Assembly: GCA_001541255.1 (NCBI GenBank) | Contig: LNQR01000034.1 | Span: forward strand, 1 to 64,000 | Origin: Candidatus Magnetominusculus xianensis | GTDB taxonomy: Bacteria; Nitrospirota; Thermodesulfovibrionia; Thermodesulfovibrionales; Magnetobacteriaceae | DNA length: 64,000 nt | Direction: 5' to 3' | In this document: positions 1 to 9,438 of the stretch, one piece after another | How positions within the stretch are numbered: the stretch's first letter is position 1 | How the letters are laid out: each line of letters opens with the position of its first letter | Position numbers and translations under genes: made by a program | Notes under the pieces: model-generated | What the model saw: only the letters and a program-made list of their open reading frames with translations | The model's database searches: none | What the model was told of the DNA's origin: nothing

Positions 1-107
1 AATTATAAGATGTGCTGATAATTGTAGCTTTAGGACTGCTCTCAACCTCTACCGTAAATTGTTAAGCAATTCCTGTACCGCACAGTATTGTCGCTGTCCC
101 TGTTTAT

Positions 108-332
108 TCATTTCCCTTCATTTTCCCTTCTGAATCCAATATGGCGGCCTTTTATCTGCTGCTGCTTCATTAATTCACGTATGACATCAAAGACCAACTT
201 AAACGGTGTGTCATATTTTTTCTCAATATTATCGTGTTTGCGCGCCAAATCTGCATTTGAGGCAAGCATCTGCCGAAGTCTGACAAACGTGCACATGATT
301 TCGATATGGTCCCTCAAGTTTTCAAACTCCCC
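108..332 (-). pseudogene. Fragment of an ORF6N-domain (phage-type DNA-binding) protein, C-terminal part only
   Basis: The minus-strand frame reads VRLRQMLASNADLARK, then KKYDTPFKLVFDVIRELM and ends in KGRHIGF. This matches, from memory, the C-terminal helical segment of ORF6N/KilA-type proteins (VKLRExLAxxxDLAxK, then KKYDxxFKxVFDAIRxLM). The N-terminal ORF6N DNA-binding domain is missing: an in-frame TAA at 333-335 stops the reading just upstream, and no ATG precedes the conserved part (only a TTG at 315-317). It is probably a decayed remnant of a prophage or mobile-element gene. The plus-strand frame over the same bases is its shadow. Confidence 0.6.
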
Positions 333-437
333 TTAATACCAAATTGCAGTCAAAAAAGTAAGTGTAATCGTTTAGTCTAATGCTGCCTTGTCTGCCATTA
401 GTAAAAGTGCGGGGTTACAGGAATTCAGAAGGGGACG

Positions 438-466
438 AATAGACAAAATGGTTCATTTTGTCTATT
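438..466. repeat. 13-bp perfect inverted repeat with 3-nt loop
   Basis: AATAGACAAAATG at 438-450 is followed by GTT and its exact reverse complement at 454-466. No T-run follows either arm, so it does not look like an intrinsic terminator. It lies between the ORF6N fragment and the DUF697-like gene, in AT-rich DNA without a credible gene. It could be an operator, a small-RNA hairpin or an element end. Confidence 0.7.
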
Positions 467-544
467 GCCAGGTAAATATTTATCTACCTTCAAAAAAATT
501 ATTACTTTTTTTCAATATATATTCACTTTGTATCATGCTGTATG

Positions 545-572
545 TTATCATAAATGCGAGAGTATTTATAAT
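545..572 (+). promoter_or_regulatory. Candidate sigma70-type promoter for the DUF697-like gene
   Basis: TTATCA (545-550) and a perfect TATAAT (567-572) are 16 nt apart, about 60 nt upstream of the gene at 635. An AGGAGG Shine-Dalgarno follows at about 591-596. The -35 matches consensus at only four of six positions. Confidence 0.4.
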
Positions 573-605
573 TATTGTTTACATAAAAAAAGGAGGATTA
601 ATAAT

Positions 606-644
606 ATGATAGCTCAGAAAAGAAGAACACTTATATGGGATTAA
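606..644 (+). CDS. Possible 12-codon leader ORF overlapping the next start
   Basis: The ATG at 606 has the only strong Shine-Dalgarno nearby (AGGAGG about 9 nt upstream). It opens a reading frame MIAQKRRTLIWD that stops at 642-644, inside the first codons of the 635 gene in another frame. Either it is a short leader that couples translation to the downstream gene, or it is the original start and one base has been lost or gained. The downstream frame stays open back to TAA at 602-604 without another start codon. No homology is claimed. Confidence 0.3.
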   Translation: MIAQKRRTLIWD

Positions 645-1009
645 CACCATTAGAAAGGGAAAAAAGAGCTAAAATGATTATACATGGGGCATCAGTTGCT
701 TCTGCAGCAACTGCGGGTGCGCTTGCTCAGGGTGCTACTTTAGGATTAGATACACCATTTTTAACTGTCATTACTGTGGGCATGGTAATTGCGCTTGGCG
801 AACTGTTCGATCAGAAAACTAATAAATCTACAGCATTAGCTATTCTCGGACAAGCGGCTGGTGCAGGAGTAGGTGTTGCTGGTGCAAAAGCGTTACTTGG
901 ATGGTTTCCTGGTATAGGAAATTTAGCTAATGCAATAATTACTACTATATATACAGAGGGTCTTGGTTGGTGGGTTTACAAATACTTTACTAAAAAAACT
1001 GCAACATAG
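635..1009 (+). CDS. Small DUF697-like membrane protein
   Basis: This 124-residue protein has two hydrophobic stretches (about residues 18-58 and 68-118). Its pattern resembles the DUF697 domain found at the C-terminus of some GTPases: a helix with TVGMVIALGELF, a glycine/alanine-rich helix, then GWFPGIGNLANA and TEGLGWWVYKYF. The family normally carries the conserved F/I-PGIG-N-A and TEALGW elements seen here, but usually fused to a GTPase that is absent in this case. It may act in membrane association or as a channel-like unit; its function is unknown. The ATG at 635 has only a weak Shine-Dalgarno, while the strong one belongs to the overlapping leader frame at 606. It lies in an accessory patch with low-GC flanks. 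Confidence 0.75.
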   Translation: MGLTPLEREKRAKMIIHGASVASAATAGALAQGATLGLDTPFLTVITVGMVIALGELFDQKTNKSTALAILGQAAGAGVGVAGAKALLGWFPGIGNLANAIITTIYTEGLGWWVYKYFTKKTAT

Positions 1010-1101
1010 AATATGTATGAATTTAGTTTAACATGCAATTCCCCGTGGTCTTGCCTCGGGCCGTATACTTACGTTTTTTGGATATCATACGCTCTTGCAG
1101 T

Positions 1102-1137
1102 AGGGAGATTTATTGAAAATTCACTAATAATCTCCCT
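1102..1137 (+). terminator. Hairpin downstream of the DUF697-like gene, terminator-like
   Basis: AGGGAGATT (1102-1110) pairs perfectly with AATCTCCCT (1129-1137) across an 18-nt loop, followed by TGTTCTTG. The U-tract is weak, so intrinsic termination is possible but not certain. Confidence 0.35.
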
Positions 1138-1587
1138 TGTTCTTGAAAAAATGAAGAGCTAAATAGAGTTACTAAATATGGATGACTAAATAAGTACCGT
1201 GACAATTTACGGCGATTAAAATGTTTCTTAAACAATAGACAAAAATAATTTATTTGTTTGTTGTTTGGTAAATTATACAATTGTCTGCAACTTAGTATTA
1301 GTCAGTTGAACCATAAAAACAGCTGGGAATCGGTCATAAAAGTACGCACCAACATTTTTGTCTTAACTCCACGAAGTTCAACCTACCCAGCGTCTAAACA
1401 TAACCTTCTCGCCGCGAATCAGCAAAATCTTCAATCTCGATAGGTATCATTGCAAGTTTTCGCGCTAATGATGACACTACTATTAATGTACCAGCCGGTA
1501 AAGATTTTTTCAGATTTAGCTATTTCTGCACGTTTAGTGTATAATAGCAGTTTATCCCAAAAGACATGAAATGGACGAACATAGAAT
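1138..1587. other. Intergenic region upstream of lepA, no supported gene
   Basis: No convincing coding region is seen; a 61-codon frame at 1258-1443 has no recognisable domain or Shine-Dalgarno. A TATAAT-like box (1540-1545) lies about 45 nt before lepA and may belong to the promoter of the lepA operon, but no good -35 is visible. Confidence 0.4.
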
Positions 1588-3381
1588 TTGGTAACTGAAA
1601 ACATAAGAAATTTCTCTATAATTGCCCATATTGACCACGGCAAATCTACGCTGGCCGACAGGTTTTTAGAACTCACCGGTGCGCTCAGCCGCAAGGAACT
1701 CACTAAACAGGTACTCGACTCCATGGACCTGGAAAAAGAACGCGGCATCACCATCAAGGCTCATGCCGTAAGGATTATCTACGAGGCCGACAGTGGCCTA
1801 AGTTATATCCTGAACCTGATAGACACGCCCGGACATGTGGACTTTTCATACGAGGTATCAAGAAGCCTTGCCTCATGTGAGGGCGCACTCCTGGTGGTTG
1901 ACTCCACTCAGGGGGTTGAAGCACAGACCCTTGCCAACACATATCTTGCCCTCGACCACAATCTTGAACTGCTGCCCGTGATAAATAAAATCGACCTGCC
2001 ACAGGCAGAACCAGAACGCGTCGTCACACAGATAGAGGAGACCATAGGGATTGACTGCTCTGAGGCACTGATGGCGTCGGCAAAAAACGGTATCGGCGTA
2101 AAAGAAATCCTTGAGGCAATCGTCAGGAAAGTCCCGCCTCCAACCGGGGATGCAGGGCTGCCGCTCCGGGCATTGATCTTCGATTCGTGGTTTGACAGCT
2201 ACAAGGGTGTCATCGTCATGGTCAGGGTATTTGACGGCACGATTACAAAGGGTACGCAGATAAAAATGATGTCAACCGGTAAGGTCTTCGAGGTCATCGA
2301 TGTGGGTGTGTTTACCCCAAAACTGCTCTATACAGAGTCTCTTGGCCCCGGCACCGTTGGATTTATATCGGCAAACATGAAGACAGTCGGAGATACAAAA
2401 ATCGGGGATACGATAACCTATGCCCAAGTTTCGGCCTCTGAACCGCTGCCTGGTTATAAAGAGATTAAGCCGATGGTCTTTTGCGGTATCTATCCTACAG
2501 AGACACACGAATATGAGGAGCTTAAGGATGCCCTTTTAAAGCTCGGGCTCAATGACTCATCATTCAGCTATGAGCCTGAGACCTCCACCGCGCTTGGCTT
2601 CGGCTTCAGATGCGGATTCCTCGGACTCCTGCACATGGACATTATAAAGGAAAGGCTTGAGCGGGAGTTTAACCTGTCGCTGTTAAACACAGCCCCGACG
2701 GTTATTTACAGGGTCACAAAAAATGACGGCGATATAGTATCAATAGATAATCCAACACAACTGCCTGAGAGTTTTGTTAAAATAGAAGAGCCGTTTATTC
2801 TGGCAACGATTTTCGTGCCGGAGAAATACGTTGGCAATATCTTCGACTTGTGTCAGGAAAAAAGAGGCACACAGAAGGAGTTTACCTACTATGGGAAGGA
2901 CAGGGTGATGGTCGCATATGAGCTGCCGATGAACGAGATATTGTGGGATTTCTTCGACAGGCTGAAGTCTATATCAAAGGGTTATGCCTCAATGGATTAT
3001 GATTTCATCGGCTACAGGGATGCAGACCTCGTAAAGCTTGACATACTGATAAACACAAAACCAGTCGATGCCCTTTCACTCATCGTTCACAGGGACAAGT
3101 CCTATCACAAGGGGCGGCAGATTGTGGAAAACCTTCGCAAGGTCATAGATCGCCAGCTCTATGAAATAGCTATTCAGGCTGCCATCGGTAGGAAAATAAT
3201 AGCCAGAGAGAGCGTAAAGGCCATGAGAAAAGACGTGCTGGCCAAGTGCTATGGCGGCGATATAACAAGAAAAAGAAAACTGTTAGAAAAGCAAAAGGAA
3301 GGGAAGAAAAGAATGAAACAAATAGGTAATATAGAGATACCACAAGAGGCATTTTTAGCGGTTATGAGGATAGATAAATGA
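1588..3381 (+). CDS. lepA: Elongation factor 4 (LepA), ribosome back-translocase GTPase
   Basis: LepA is a translational GTPase that binds the ribosome and remobilises stalled complexes. The 597-residue product has the usual family length. It opens with [21 protein letters not shown] (G1 at about residues 13-20, AHIDHGKST), followed by RGITIKAH (G2), [11 protein letters not shown] (G3) and NKIDLPQA (G4). The EF-G-like domains and the lysine-rich LepA C-terminal domain follow ([16 protein letters not shown], then [10 protein letters not shown]). The TTG at 1588 is chosen because an in-frame stop lies at 1582-1584, and it gives the canonical N-terminus. It is the first gene of the lepA-lepB-rib operon and overlaps lepB by 4 nt (ATGA). 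Confidence 0.98.
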   Translation: MVTENIRNFSIIAHIDHGKSTLADRFLELTGALSRKELTKQVLDSMDLEKERGITIKAHAVRIIYEADSGLSYILNLIDTPGHVDFSYEVSRSLASCEGALLVVDSTQGVEAQTLANTYLALDHNLELLPVINKIDLPQAEPERVVTQIEETIGIDCSEALMASAKNGIGVKEILEAIVRKVPPPTGDAGLPLRALIFDSWFDSYKGVIVMVRVFDGTITKGTQIKMMSTGKVFEVIDVGVFTPKLLYTESLGPGTVGFISANMKTVGDTKIGDTITYAQVSASEPLPGYKEIKPMVFCGIYPTETHEYEELKDALLKLGLNDSSFSYEPETSTALGFGFRCGFLGLLHMDIIKERLEREFNLSLLNTAPTVIYRVTKNDGDIVSIDNPTQLPESFVKIEEPFILATIFVPEKYVGNIFDLCQEKRGTQKEFTYYGKDRVMVAYELPMNEILWDFFDRLKSISKGYASMDYDFIGYRDADLVKLDILINTKPVDALSLIVHRDKSYHKGRQIVENLRKVIDRQLYEIAIQAAIGRKIIARESVKAMRKDVLAKCYGGDITRKRKLLEKQKEGKKRMKQIGNIEIPQEAFLAVMRIDK

Positions 3382-3995
3382 AAAAAAATGTCTACAGGGA
3401 GTACTCCGAGGCAATAGTAACCGCCCTCTTGCTGGCCCTTTTCATCCGTGCCTTTGTGATACAGGCCTATAAGATACCCTCTGGTTCAATGGAGAAAACC
3501 CTGCTGGTAGGAGACCAGCTCCTTGTGAATAAGTTTATTTATGGTGTAATGATCCCGTTTACGGACACGAAGATTCTCACCTTCAATCAGCCCAAAAAGG
3601 GCGATATAATAGTGTTCAAGTACCCTGATGACCTCAGCAGGGACTTCATAAAGCGTGTCGTAGCCGTTGGCGGGGACATCGTAGAGGTAGTAGATAAAGA
3701 GGTATACGTAAATCATGAAAAACTTGTTGAACCATTCATACAGCACACGGACACATCGATGAGAAATGGTATCCCCCCGCGCGACAACATGGAGCCAAGA
3801 CGTGTCCCCCCAGGCAAATTCTTCGTCATGGGCGACAACCGCGACAACAGCCAGGACAGCCGCTTCTGGGGCTTCGTTGACCTGAATCTTATACGGGGAA
3901 AGGCACTGATTATTTATTGGTCATGGGATAATTCTAAAAATATAGGCTGGTATGAACATATCAGATTTAATCGAATAGGGAGGCTTGTAAAATGA
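3378..3995 (+). CDS. lepB: Signal peptidase I
   Basis: Signal peptidase I cleaves Sec/Tat signal peptides at the outer face of the cytoplasmic membrane. The 205-residue product has one N-terminal membrane helix (about residues 12-30). The box [10 protein letters not shown] contains the catalytic Ser37, and [11 protein letters not shown] contains the general base Lys92. The late box [14 protein letters not shown] is also present. It overlaps lepA upstream (ATGA) and the next gene downstream (ATGA), so the three are almost certainly co-translated. The lepA-lepB pairing is common in bacteria. Confidence 0.97.
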   Translation: MKKNVYREYSEAIVTALLLALFIRAFVIQAYKIPSGSMEKTLLVGDQLLVNKFIYGVMIPFTDTKILTFNQPKKGDIIVFKYPDDLSRDFIKRVVAVGGDIVEVVDKEVYVNHEKLVEPFIQHTDTSMRNGIPPRDNMEPRRVPPGKFFVMGDNRDNSQDSRFWGFVDLNLIRGKALIIYWSWDNSKNIGWYEHIRFNRIGRLVK

Positions 3996-4354
3996 CTGAA
4001 AAAACGTTGAGCAACGAGCGCGGCGGCGGCGGCATCAAGGCAATCATTATTATAGCACTCATAGTGACCGCAATGTATTCTGGATTTAAGTTTGCAATGC
4101 CGTACTACAAACATAATTCTATGAACTCTGAGGCAAAAGAGATAGCCAGACTGGGGCAGGAGAAAGAAAAAACCCTTGAACTAATAAATGAAAAGGTGCA
4201 GGAACTGGGAATCCCCATAAAGAAAGATAAGATAAACATCACATTCGACAAGGAAAAGAGGATTATAACGATAAAAATGGCATGGAGTGTCGAGGTTGAC
4301 CTCATGGGATTCTATAAAAAAACCCTTTTCTTCAAAGTTGACGTAAAAGAATAA
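3992..4354 (+). CDS. Membrane-anchored DUF4845-like protein downstream of lepB
   Basis: The 120-residue protein has a short N-terminus, one membrane helix (about residues 15-36) and a soluble, probably extracytoplasmic domain. The domain ends in IITIKMAWSVEVDLMGFYKKTLFFKVDV. Pilin-like/DUF4845 proteins of this size often follow lepB, and the conserved end of that family (YE...vpl...y.l.f...v) is similar. The family is assigned from context and pattern only. The start codon overlaps the lepB stop (ATGA), and ribE begins 2 nt after its stop. No function is known. Confidence 0.7.
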   Translation: MTEKTLSNERGGGGIKAIIIIALIVTAMYSGFKFAMPYYKHNSMNSEAKEIARLGQEKEKTLELINEKVQELGIPIKKDKINITFDKEKRIITIKMAWSVEVDLMGFYKKTLFFKVDVKE

Positions 4355-4356
4355 CG

Positions 4357-5016
4357 ATGTTCACAGGCATAACACTATCCATAGGCGAGGTAGCCTCGAT
4401 GAAAAGGAAACACGGCGTAACCGAACTGGTGGTTGTTGACGCGGTAGTATCGAAGGACGCCCAAATCGGTGACAGCATATCGATAAACGGTGTTTGCCTT
4501 ACAGTAGTAAAGAAGGAAAGCGACAAAATGTTTTTTGATGTCTCAGATGAGACCCAAAGAAGCTCAGGGGTTGGCATGTTTACCTCCGGCACAAAGGTAA
4601 ACCTTGAGCCTGCGATGTCAGCCGGAGGCAGGTTTGGCGGGCACTTCGTCACCGGACATATAGACGGCACGGGGACAATAGAGGCAAAACACGCAGCGGG
4701 TGGGGGCGTCATAGAGGTAGTTATTAATGCCCCGCCAGTGATTCAAAAATACATAGTAAGGAAGGGTTCAATAGCAATAGACGGCGTCAGCCTCACGGTT
4801 GCAGATGTGCGTGTGGGAGGGTTTTCTATTGTCATAATCCCTCATACATCGGGCGTGACGACACTTGGGGCAAAGAACCGGGGCGATAGTGTTAATCTTG
4901 AGACGGACATTATAGGCAAATATGTAGAGAAATTTGTCGCCGCATATTCGGGAAATACTGCCGGAAATAGTGAAAAACTATTAAATAAACTAAGAGAGGA
5001 AGGTTTCATAAGATGA
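4357..5016 (+). CDS. ribE: Riboflavin synthase, alpha chain
   Basis: The enzyme performs the last step of riboflavin synthesis, dismutation of 6,7-dimethyl-8-ribityllumazine. The 219-residue product is built of two homologous lumazine-binding barrels. The N-terminus [15 protein letters not shown], the motif [12 protein letters not shown] of barrel 1 and the matching [14 protein letters not shown] of barrel 2 are characteristic, as is [17 protein letters not shown] between them. The length is normal. It is followed, with a 4-nt ATGA overlap, by ribBA. No FMN riboswitch is seen upstream, consistent with transcription from within the lepA operon. Confidence 0.97.
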   Translation: MFTGITLSIGEVASMKRKHGVTELVVVDAVVSKDAQIGDSISINGVCLTVVKKESDKMFFDVSDETQRSSGVGMFTSGTKVNLEPAMSAGGRFGGHFVTGHIDGTGTIEAKHAAGGGVIEVVINAPPVIQKYIVRKGSIAIDGVSLTVADVRVGGFSIVIIPHTSGVTTLGAKNRGDSVNLETDIIGKYVEKFVAAYSGNTAGNSEKLLNKLREEGFIR

Positions 5017-6230
5017 AAACCAGACATTCGTTTAATACAATAGAAGAGGCAATAAAGGACATCGAAGAGGGAAAGATGGTAATCCTCATCGATGACGAAG
5101 ACAGGGAAAACGAGGGTGACCTCTGTGTTGCCGCAGAGAAAATCACACCTGATGTGATAAACTTCATGGCCAAATACGGCAGAGGGCTGATTTGCCTGAG
5201 CCTGACCCCTGAGAAAGTCGAACACTTGAACCTCCCTATGATGACAAGCAACAATACCTCGTCCTTCGGTACAGCCTTTACAGTATCCATAGAGGCCAGA
5301 AAGGGAGTAACTACGGGCATCTCAGCAGCAGACAGGGCAAGGACTATTCTTACGGCAATTAGGCCCGACTGCCGTCCTGAAGACCTCGCCAGGCCGGGGC
5401 ATATCTTCCCTCTGAGGGCAAAGCCCGGTGGAGTCCTTCAGCGTGCAGGCCAAACAGAGGGGTCTGTTGATCTTGCGAAACTTGCCGGTCTTATCCCCGC
5501 CGGTGTAATCTGTGAAATACTCAACGACGACGGCACTATGGCCAGGGTACCGGAGCTTATGGAGTTTGCGGCAAAACACCAGTTAAAAATCGTAACAATA
5601 GAGGACCTTATCGAATACAGGCTCAAAAACGAGCGTTTGATAAAAAAGGTGGCAAACGTAAATATGCCGACTATATTCGGTGGTGACTTCAAGGCCATAG
5701 CATATGAAAACGCCGTCGATGCCAATGTCCACCTGGCCCTGATAAAGGGCAATATCACGGCCAATGAACCGGTGCTGGTGCGGGTACACTCTGAGTGTCT
5801 CACCGGTGATGTGTTCGGCTCAAGGCGCTGCGACTGCGGGCAGCAACTGCAAAAGGCTATGGAGATAATAGACAAAGAGGGATGCGGCGTGATACTGTAT
5901 ATGAGACAAGAAGGACGCGGCATCGGCCTTGCCAACAAACTCAAGGCATATGAGCTTCAGGACCAGGGCATGGACACTGTTGAGGCCAACATTGAACTTG
6001 GCTTTAAGGACGACCTCAGGGACTACGGCATAGGGGCACAGATACTTGTTGACCTGGGTATTAAGCAGATAGCCCTGATGACAAATAATCCGAGGAAAAT
6101 CGTTGGGTTAGACGGCTACGGGATTGAAATAGTAAAGCGAGTTCCCATCGAGATTGTCCCGTGCGATAAAAATCTGGTTTATTTAAAGACAAAAAAGAAG
6201 AAAATGGGACATATATTAGATAAAGTTTGA
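5013..6230 (+). CDS. ribBA: Bifunctional DHBP synthase / GTP cyclohydrolase II
   Basis: This fused enzyme starts both branches of riboflavin synthesis. Residues about 1-200 are the RibB half, making 3,4-dihydroxy-2-butanone 4-phosphate from ribulose 5-phosphate: [10 protein letters not shown] binds metal, and [27 protein letters not shown] and [11 protein letters not shown] follow. Residues about 205-405 are the RibA half, opening the GTP imidazole ring: [24 protein letters not shown] supplies the zinc cysteines, and [11 protein letters not shown] and MTNNPRKI follow. Both halves look catalytically complete. The start overlaps ribE (ATGA), and ribH follows after 28 nt with a GGAG Shine-Dalgarno. 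Confidence 0.97.
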   Translation: MKTRHSFNTIEEAIKDIEEGKMVILIDDEDRENEGDLCVAAEKITPDVINFMAKYGRGLICLSLTPEKVEHLNLPMMTSNNTSSFGTAFTVSIEARKGVTTGISAADRARTILTAIRPDCRPEDLARPGHIFPLRAKPGGVLQRAGQTEGSVDLAKLAGLIPAGVICEILNDDGTMARVPELMEFAAKHQLKIVTIEDLIEYRLKNERLIKKVANVNMPTIFGGDFKAIAYENAVDANVHLALIKGNITANEPVLVRVHSECLTGDVFGSRRCDCGQQLQKAMEIIDKEGCGVILYMRQEGRGIGLANKLKAYELQDQGMDTVEANIELGFKDDLRDYGIGAQILVDLGIKQIALMTNNPRKIVGLDGYGIEIVKRVPIEIVPCDKNLVYLKTKKKKMGHILDKV

Positions 6231-6258
6231 GGAAAAAATCCCAATAAAGGAGAAGCTG

Positions 6259-6720
6259 ATGAGAGTTTACGAAGGAGAATTGAATGCAAAGGGTTTTAAG
6301 TTTTGCCTGATTGTGAGCCGGTTTAACGACTTCATAACCGGGCGTCTGCTTGAAGGGGCAGTTGATGCCCTTACACGGCATGGCGCTGAGAGTGCTGACA
6401 TATCGGTAATAAAAGTGCCGGGTTCGTTTGAACTGCCTCTGATAGCAAAAAAGGCGGCACAATCCAGGGCATATGATGCTGTTATCGCGCTGGCTGCGAT
6501 AATACGCGGGGCAACGCCGCACTTCGAGTATGTAGCGGCAGAGGCGTCAAAGGGAATAGCTGCGGCATCGATGGACACCGGAGTACCAATAGCCTATGGC
6601 GTGATAACCTCCGACACCATCGAACAGGCTATCGAGCGCGCCGGTACAAAAAGCGGCAACAAGGGATGGGATGCGGCCATGACGGCAATCGAAATGGCTA
6701 ATCTCATAAAGAAGCTCTAA
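6259..6720 (+). CDS. ribH: 6,7-dimethyl-8-ribityllumazine synthase
   Basis: RibH condenses the two products of the RibBA branches into lumazine, the substrate of RibE, usually as a pentamer or 60-mer capsid. The 153-residue length is typical. Family motifs are [20 protein letters not shown] near the N-terminus, [30 protein letters not shown] with the catalytic His, and the C-terminal [19 protein letters not shown]. It completes the ribE-ribBA-ribH set and is followed by nusB, the classical arrangement. Confidence 0.98.
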   Translation: MRVYEGELNAKGFKFCLIVSRFNDFITGRLLEGAVDALTRHGAESADISVIKVPGSFELPLIAKKAAQSRAYDAVIALAAIIRGATPHFEYVAAEASKGIAAASMDTGVPIAYGVITSDTIEQAIERAGTKSGNKGWDAAMTAIEMANLIKKL

Positions 6721-6733
6721 CCAGCCGCCGACT

Positions 6734-7183
6734 ATGACGAGAAGACAAGCACGGGAATATGTATTGCAAAGCCTGTTTCAATATGAATTTACAAAGTCCA
6801 TCTCTGACAGAAAAGAGATACAGGAGGGGCTTGCCAACAAATCCCCGTCTGACGACATCCTTGAATTCATAGAAGACCTCATAGGTGGGGTTATAAAAAA
6901 TTTGAAAGAAATTGACGAGATAATTCAATCGGTTTCAAAGCATTGGGAGCTGCAGAGGATTGCCTCTGTGGACAGGAATATTATAAGATTTGCCGTGTAT
7001 GAACTACTCTACAGGGCAGACATACCGGCGGCGGTTACGATTAACGAGGCTGTGGATATAGCAAAAAAGTATTCAACCCTGGAGTCCTTTTCATTTATAA
7101 ACGGCATATTGGACACGATAGCGCACGAAAACGCCCCCGAAAACGCTAAAGGCGGTAAACGGCAAAAGGAGAGCACCAAATGA
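6734..7183 (+). CDS. nusB: Transcription antitermination protein NusB
   Basis: NusB binds boxA RNA with S10 (NusE) and supports processive transcription of rRNA operons. The 149-residue helical protein starts MTRRQAREYVLQSLFQYEF and carries the family segments WELQRIASVDRNIIRFAVYELL and IPAAVTINEAVDIAKKYSTLESFSFINGILD. It sits 13 nt after ribH and overlaps the following phosphoesterase by 4 nt (ATGA). Confidence 0.97.
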   Translation: MTRRQAREYVLQSLFQYEFTKSISDRKEIQEGLANKSPSDDILEFIEDLIGGVIKNLKEIDEIIQSVSKHWELQRIASVDRNIIRFAVYELLYRADIPAAVTINEAVDIAKKYSTLESFSFINGILDTIAHENAPENAKGGKRQKESTK

Positions 7184-7908
7184 CACCCTACGCGGTAATC
7201 TCCGATGTCCACTCAAACCTGCACGCCCTCAATGCGGTTATCAAAGATATTGAAGACCGCGGTATTGCAGATATCTACTTCGCCGGAGACATTGTAGGCT
7301 ACGGCCCGAGGCCAAATGAATGTATTGATATAATAATACAGCGCTGCAAGATACTCATCGCAGGCAATCACGACTGGGCAGTAATCGGTTACACCGACAC
7401 CGAGTATTTTAACGAAATCGCACTGCGTGCAATTGAATGGACGCGCGAGCAAATAACTGACAAACACATGGAAGACATAAGGGCATTTAAATTATTTAAA
7501 TCTGACCCGGCACGCAATGCCATGTTTGTCCACGCCACACCAAAAGACCCTGATAACTGGGACTACCTCTTTTCGCTGACAAATGCTGAGGTAAACTTTC
7601 GGAGTTTTGGGCAGCAATTCTGCTTCGTAGGCCACAGTCATACGCCGGTTATAATAGAAAACGCCGGAATGGGCAATATGTCAACTATTTGGGATAAAAC
7701 TGAAATAAAGGAAGCAAACCGTTACATAGTAAACGCAGGCAGCGTGGGGCAGCCACGAGATGGTGATACGCGTTCCTCATACGCCGTTGTCGATGACTCT
7801 GCTATTGAGATAATCAGGGTCCCCTATGACGTGGAAAAAACACAGGAGGAAATGGCAGATGCCAACCTCCCGGCAAGGCTCATTGAGCGCTTGTCATATG
7901 GTCATTAA
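7180..7908 (+). CDS. Calcineurin-like metallophosphoesterase (YfcE/MJ0936-type)
   Basis: This 242-residue cytoplasmic protein has the full metal-binding set of the calcineurin-like phosphoesterase fold: DVH in VISDVHSNLHAL, GD in FAGDIVGYGPRPNE, GNHD in IAGNHDW, an internal HA in FVHATP and GHSHTP near residue 150. The GDIVGYGPxPNE form is typical of a bacterial subfamily often annotated as a predicted phosphodiesterase. The substrate is not known. It overlaps nusB (ATGA), and purB follows after 33 nt, so it is part of the same operon. Confidence 0.9.
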   Translation: MTPYAVISDVHSNLHALNAVIKDIEDRGIADIYFAGDIVGYGPRPNECIDIIIQRCKILIAGNHDWAVIGYTDTEYFNEIALRAIEWTREQITDKHMEDIRAFKLFKSDPARNAMFVHATPKDPDNWDYLFSLTNAEVNFRSFGQQFCFVGHSHTPVIIENAGMGNMSTIWDKTEIKEANRYIVNAGSVGQPRDGDTRSSYAVVDDSAIEIIRVPYDVEKTQEEMADANLPARLIERLSYGH

Positions 7909-7941
7909 AATCAAACACAAGGGGTTTTCAAATAAAATAAT

Positions 7942-9240
7942 ATGATAGAACGATACACAAAAAAAGAGATGGGGCAGTTGTGGACGCTTGAGGCCAAGTA
8001 CAGGAAGTGGCTTGAGGTAGAGTTGGCAGTGTGCGAGGCATGGGCTGAAAGAGGGGAAATCCCCGCCGAAGCCCTTGAAACAATTAAAGAAAAGGCTGGA
8101 TTCGATTGTTTACGCATTGACGAAATAGAGGCAGAGGTTAAACACGACGTTATCGCCTTCCTCACCAGCGTTGCCGAACACGTCGGCCCGGAATCGAGAT
8201 ATATCCACAAGGGGCTTACCTCGTCAGACATCCTTGATACCTCAAACGCCCTGCTTATGCGGGATGCAGCAGATATTATCATAGGCGATATTAAGGCCCT
8301 GATGGAATGCCTCAAGGCACAGGCGATTAAATACAAAAAGACCCCGTGCATAGGGCGAAGCCATGGCATCCACGCTGAACCAACGGTGTTTGGCCTAAAG
8401 TTTGCCCTCTGGTATGAGGAAATGAATAGAAATCTCAGCAGAATGGAAAGTGCGCGTAAGACGATAAGCGCAGGGAAGCTCTCTGGTGCAGTTGGAACAT
8501 TTTCCAGCATAGAGCCAGAGTTAGAAACCGCGGTGCTGGGAAAATTAGGTCTTGTCCCTGAACACGTGGCCACGCAAATAGTGCAGCGCGACAGATACGC
8601 AGAGTTTATGACAACACTTGCCATAATTGCCTCGACTATTGAAAAGATTGCCGTAGAGATAAGGCACCTCCAGCGCACGGAGGTACGCGAGGCCGAAGAG
8701 CCATTCTCAGTGGGCCAGAAGGGCTCTTCAGCAATGCCCCACAAACGCAACCCCATAGGAAGTGAAAACCTCACCGGACTTGCCAGGGTTGTGCGCTCAA
8801 ATGCAATGGCCGCCCTTGAGAACGTTGCCCTGTGGCATGAGCGTGACATCAGTCATTCCTCTGTCGAGCGGATTATCATCCCGGACAGTACAATTCTCGT
8901 TAATTACATGCTGGTACGCCTCAAGGGAATCCTGTCGAGATTGGTTGTCTATCCAGAGACGATGCTGAAAAATCTAAACCTAAGCCACGGCCTCTATAAT
9001 TCTCAAAAGGTACTCCTTGCGCTTGCCGGTGCGGGAATGTCCAGAGAGGACGCATACTCAATAGTCCAGAAAAAGGCGATGGAGAGCTGGGCAGACGGTA
9101 TGAAATTTAAGGAACTCCTGCAAGCCAGTGAACCGGTGAAGGCTTGTCTGGCCGGAGGAGCACTTGATAAACTATTCGACCTTGACGACTATCTTAAACA
9201 CATCGACTTTATATATGAACGTGTGTTCGGAGCAGGTTAA
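7942..9240 (+). CDS. purB: Adenylosuccinate lyase
   Basis: PurB cleaves SAICAR to AICAR and adenylosuccinate to AMP in purine synthesis. The 432-residue product has the fumarase/aspartase-superfamily signature KGSSAMPHKRNP near residue 265. It also has TSSDILDTSNALLMRDA, RSHGIHAEPTVFGLKFA and RDISHSSVERIIIPD. Length and motif order are normal. The ATG at 7942 gives the standard N-terminus (MIERYTKKEMGQLW). It closes the plus-strand operon; the convergent tRNA gene starts 4 nt after its stop. Confidence 0.97.
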   Translation: MIERYTKKEMGQLWTLEAKYRKWLEVELAVCEAWAERGEIPAEALETIKEKAGFDCLRIDEIEAEVKHDVIAFLTSVAEHVGPESRYIHKGLTSSDILDTSNALLMRDAADIIIGDIKALMECLKAQAIKYKKTPCIGRSHGIHAEPTVFGLKFALWYEEMNRNLSRMESARKTISAGKLSGAVGTFSSIEPELETAVLGKLGLVPEHVATQIVQRDRYAEFMTTLAIIASTIEKIAVEIRHLQRTEVREAEEPFSVGQKGSSAMPHKRNPIGSENLTGLARVVRSNAMAALENVALWHERDISHSSVERIIIPDSTILVNYMLVRLKGILSRLVVYPETMLKNLNLSHGLYNSQKVLLALAGAGMSREDAYSIVQKKAMESWADGMKFKELLQASEPVKACLAGGALDKLFDLDDYLKHIDFIYERVFGAG

Positions 9241-9244
9241 GGGC

Positions 9245-9319
9245 TGGTGGGCGATACAGGGCTCGAACCTGTGACTTCTGCCGTGTGAAGGCAGCGCTCT
9301 ACCACTGAGCTAATCGCCC
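9245..9319 (-). tRNA. tRNA-Val (anticodon CAC)
   Basis: Read on the minus strand, 9319 to 9245 folds as a full cloverleaf. The acceptor stem GGGCGAT pairs with ATCGCCC, the D arm is GCTC/GAGC with AGTGGTA, and the anticodon stem CTGCC/GGCAG carries loop TTCACAC (anticodon CAC, valine GTG codons). The T arm is ACAGG-TTCGAGC-CCTGT. The discriminator is A and CCA is encoded. It is convergent with purB. Confidence 0.97.
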
Positions 9320-9438
9320 CACAAAATCTACTAATAGAACATAACAATTTTACCGCTTGATTGTCAATAACTCATATTTGGCCTTTATGAATTATTTTCT
9401 TATGGTATTTTTCTAATCTTTTAGTGTATTCTATTGCT

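Noticed and set aside
388..609. A 73-codon plus-strand frame near the left end
   Set aside because: It crosses the 13-bp hairpin, has no Shine-Dalgarno and no recognisable composition of a real gene.
1258..1443. A 61-codon frame before lepA
   Set aside because: No Shine-Dalgarno, domain or conserved feature; likely chance.
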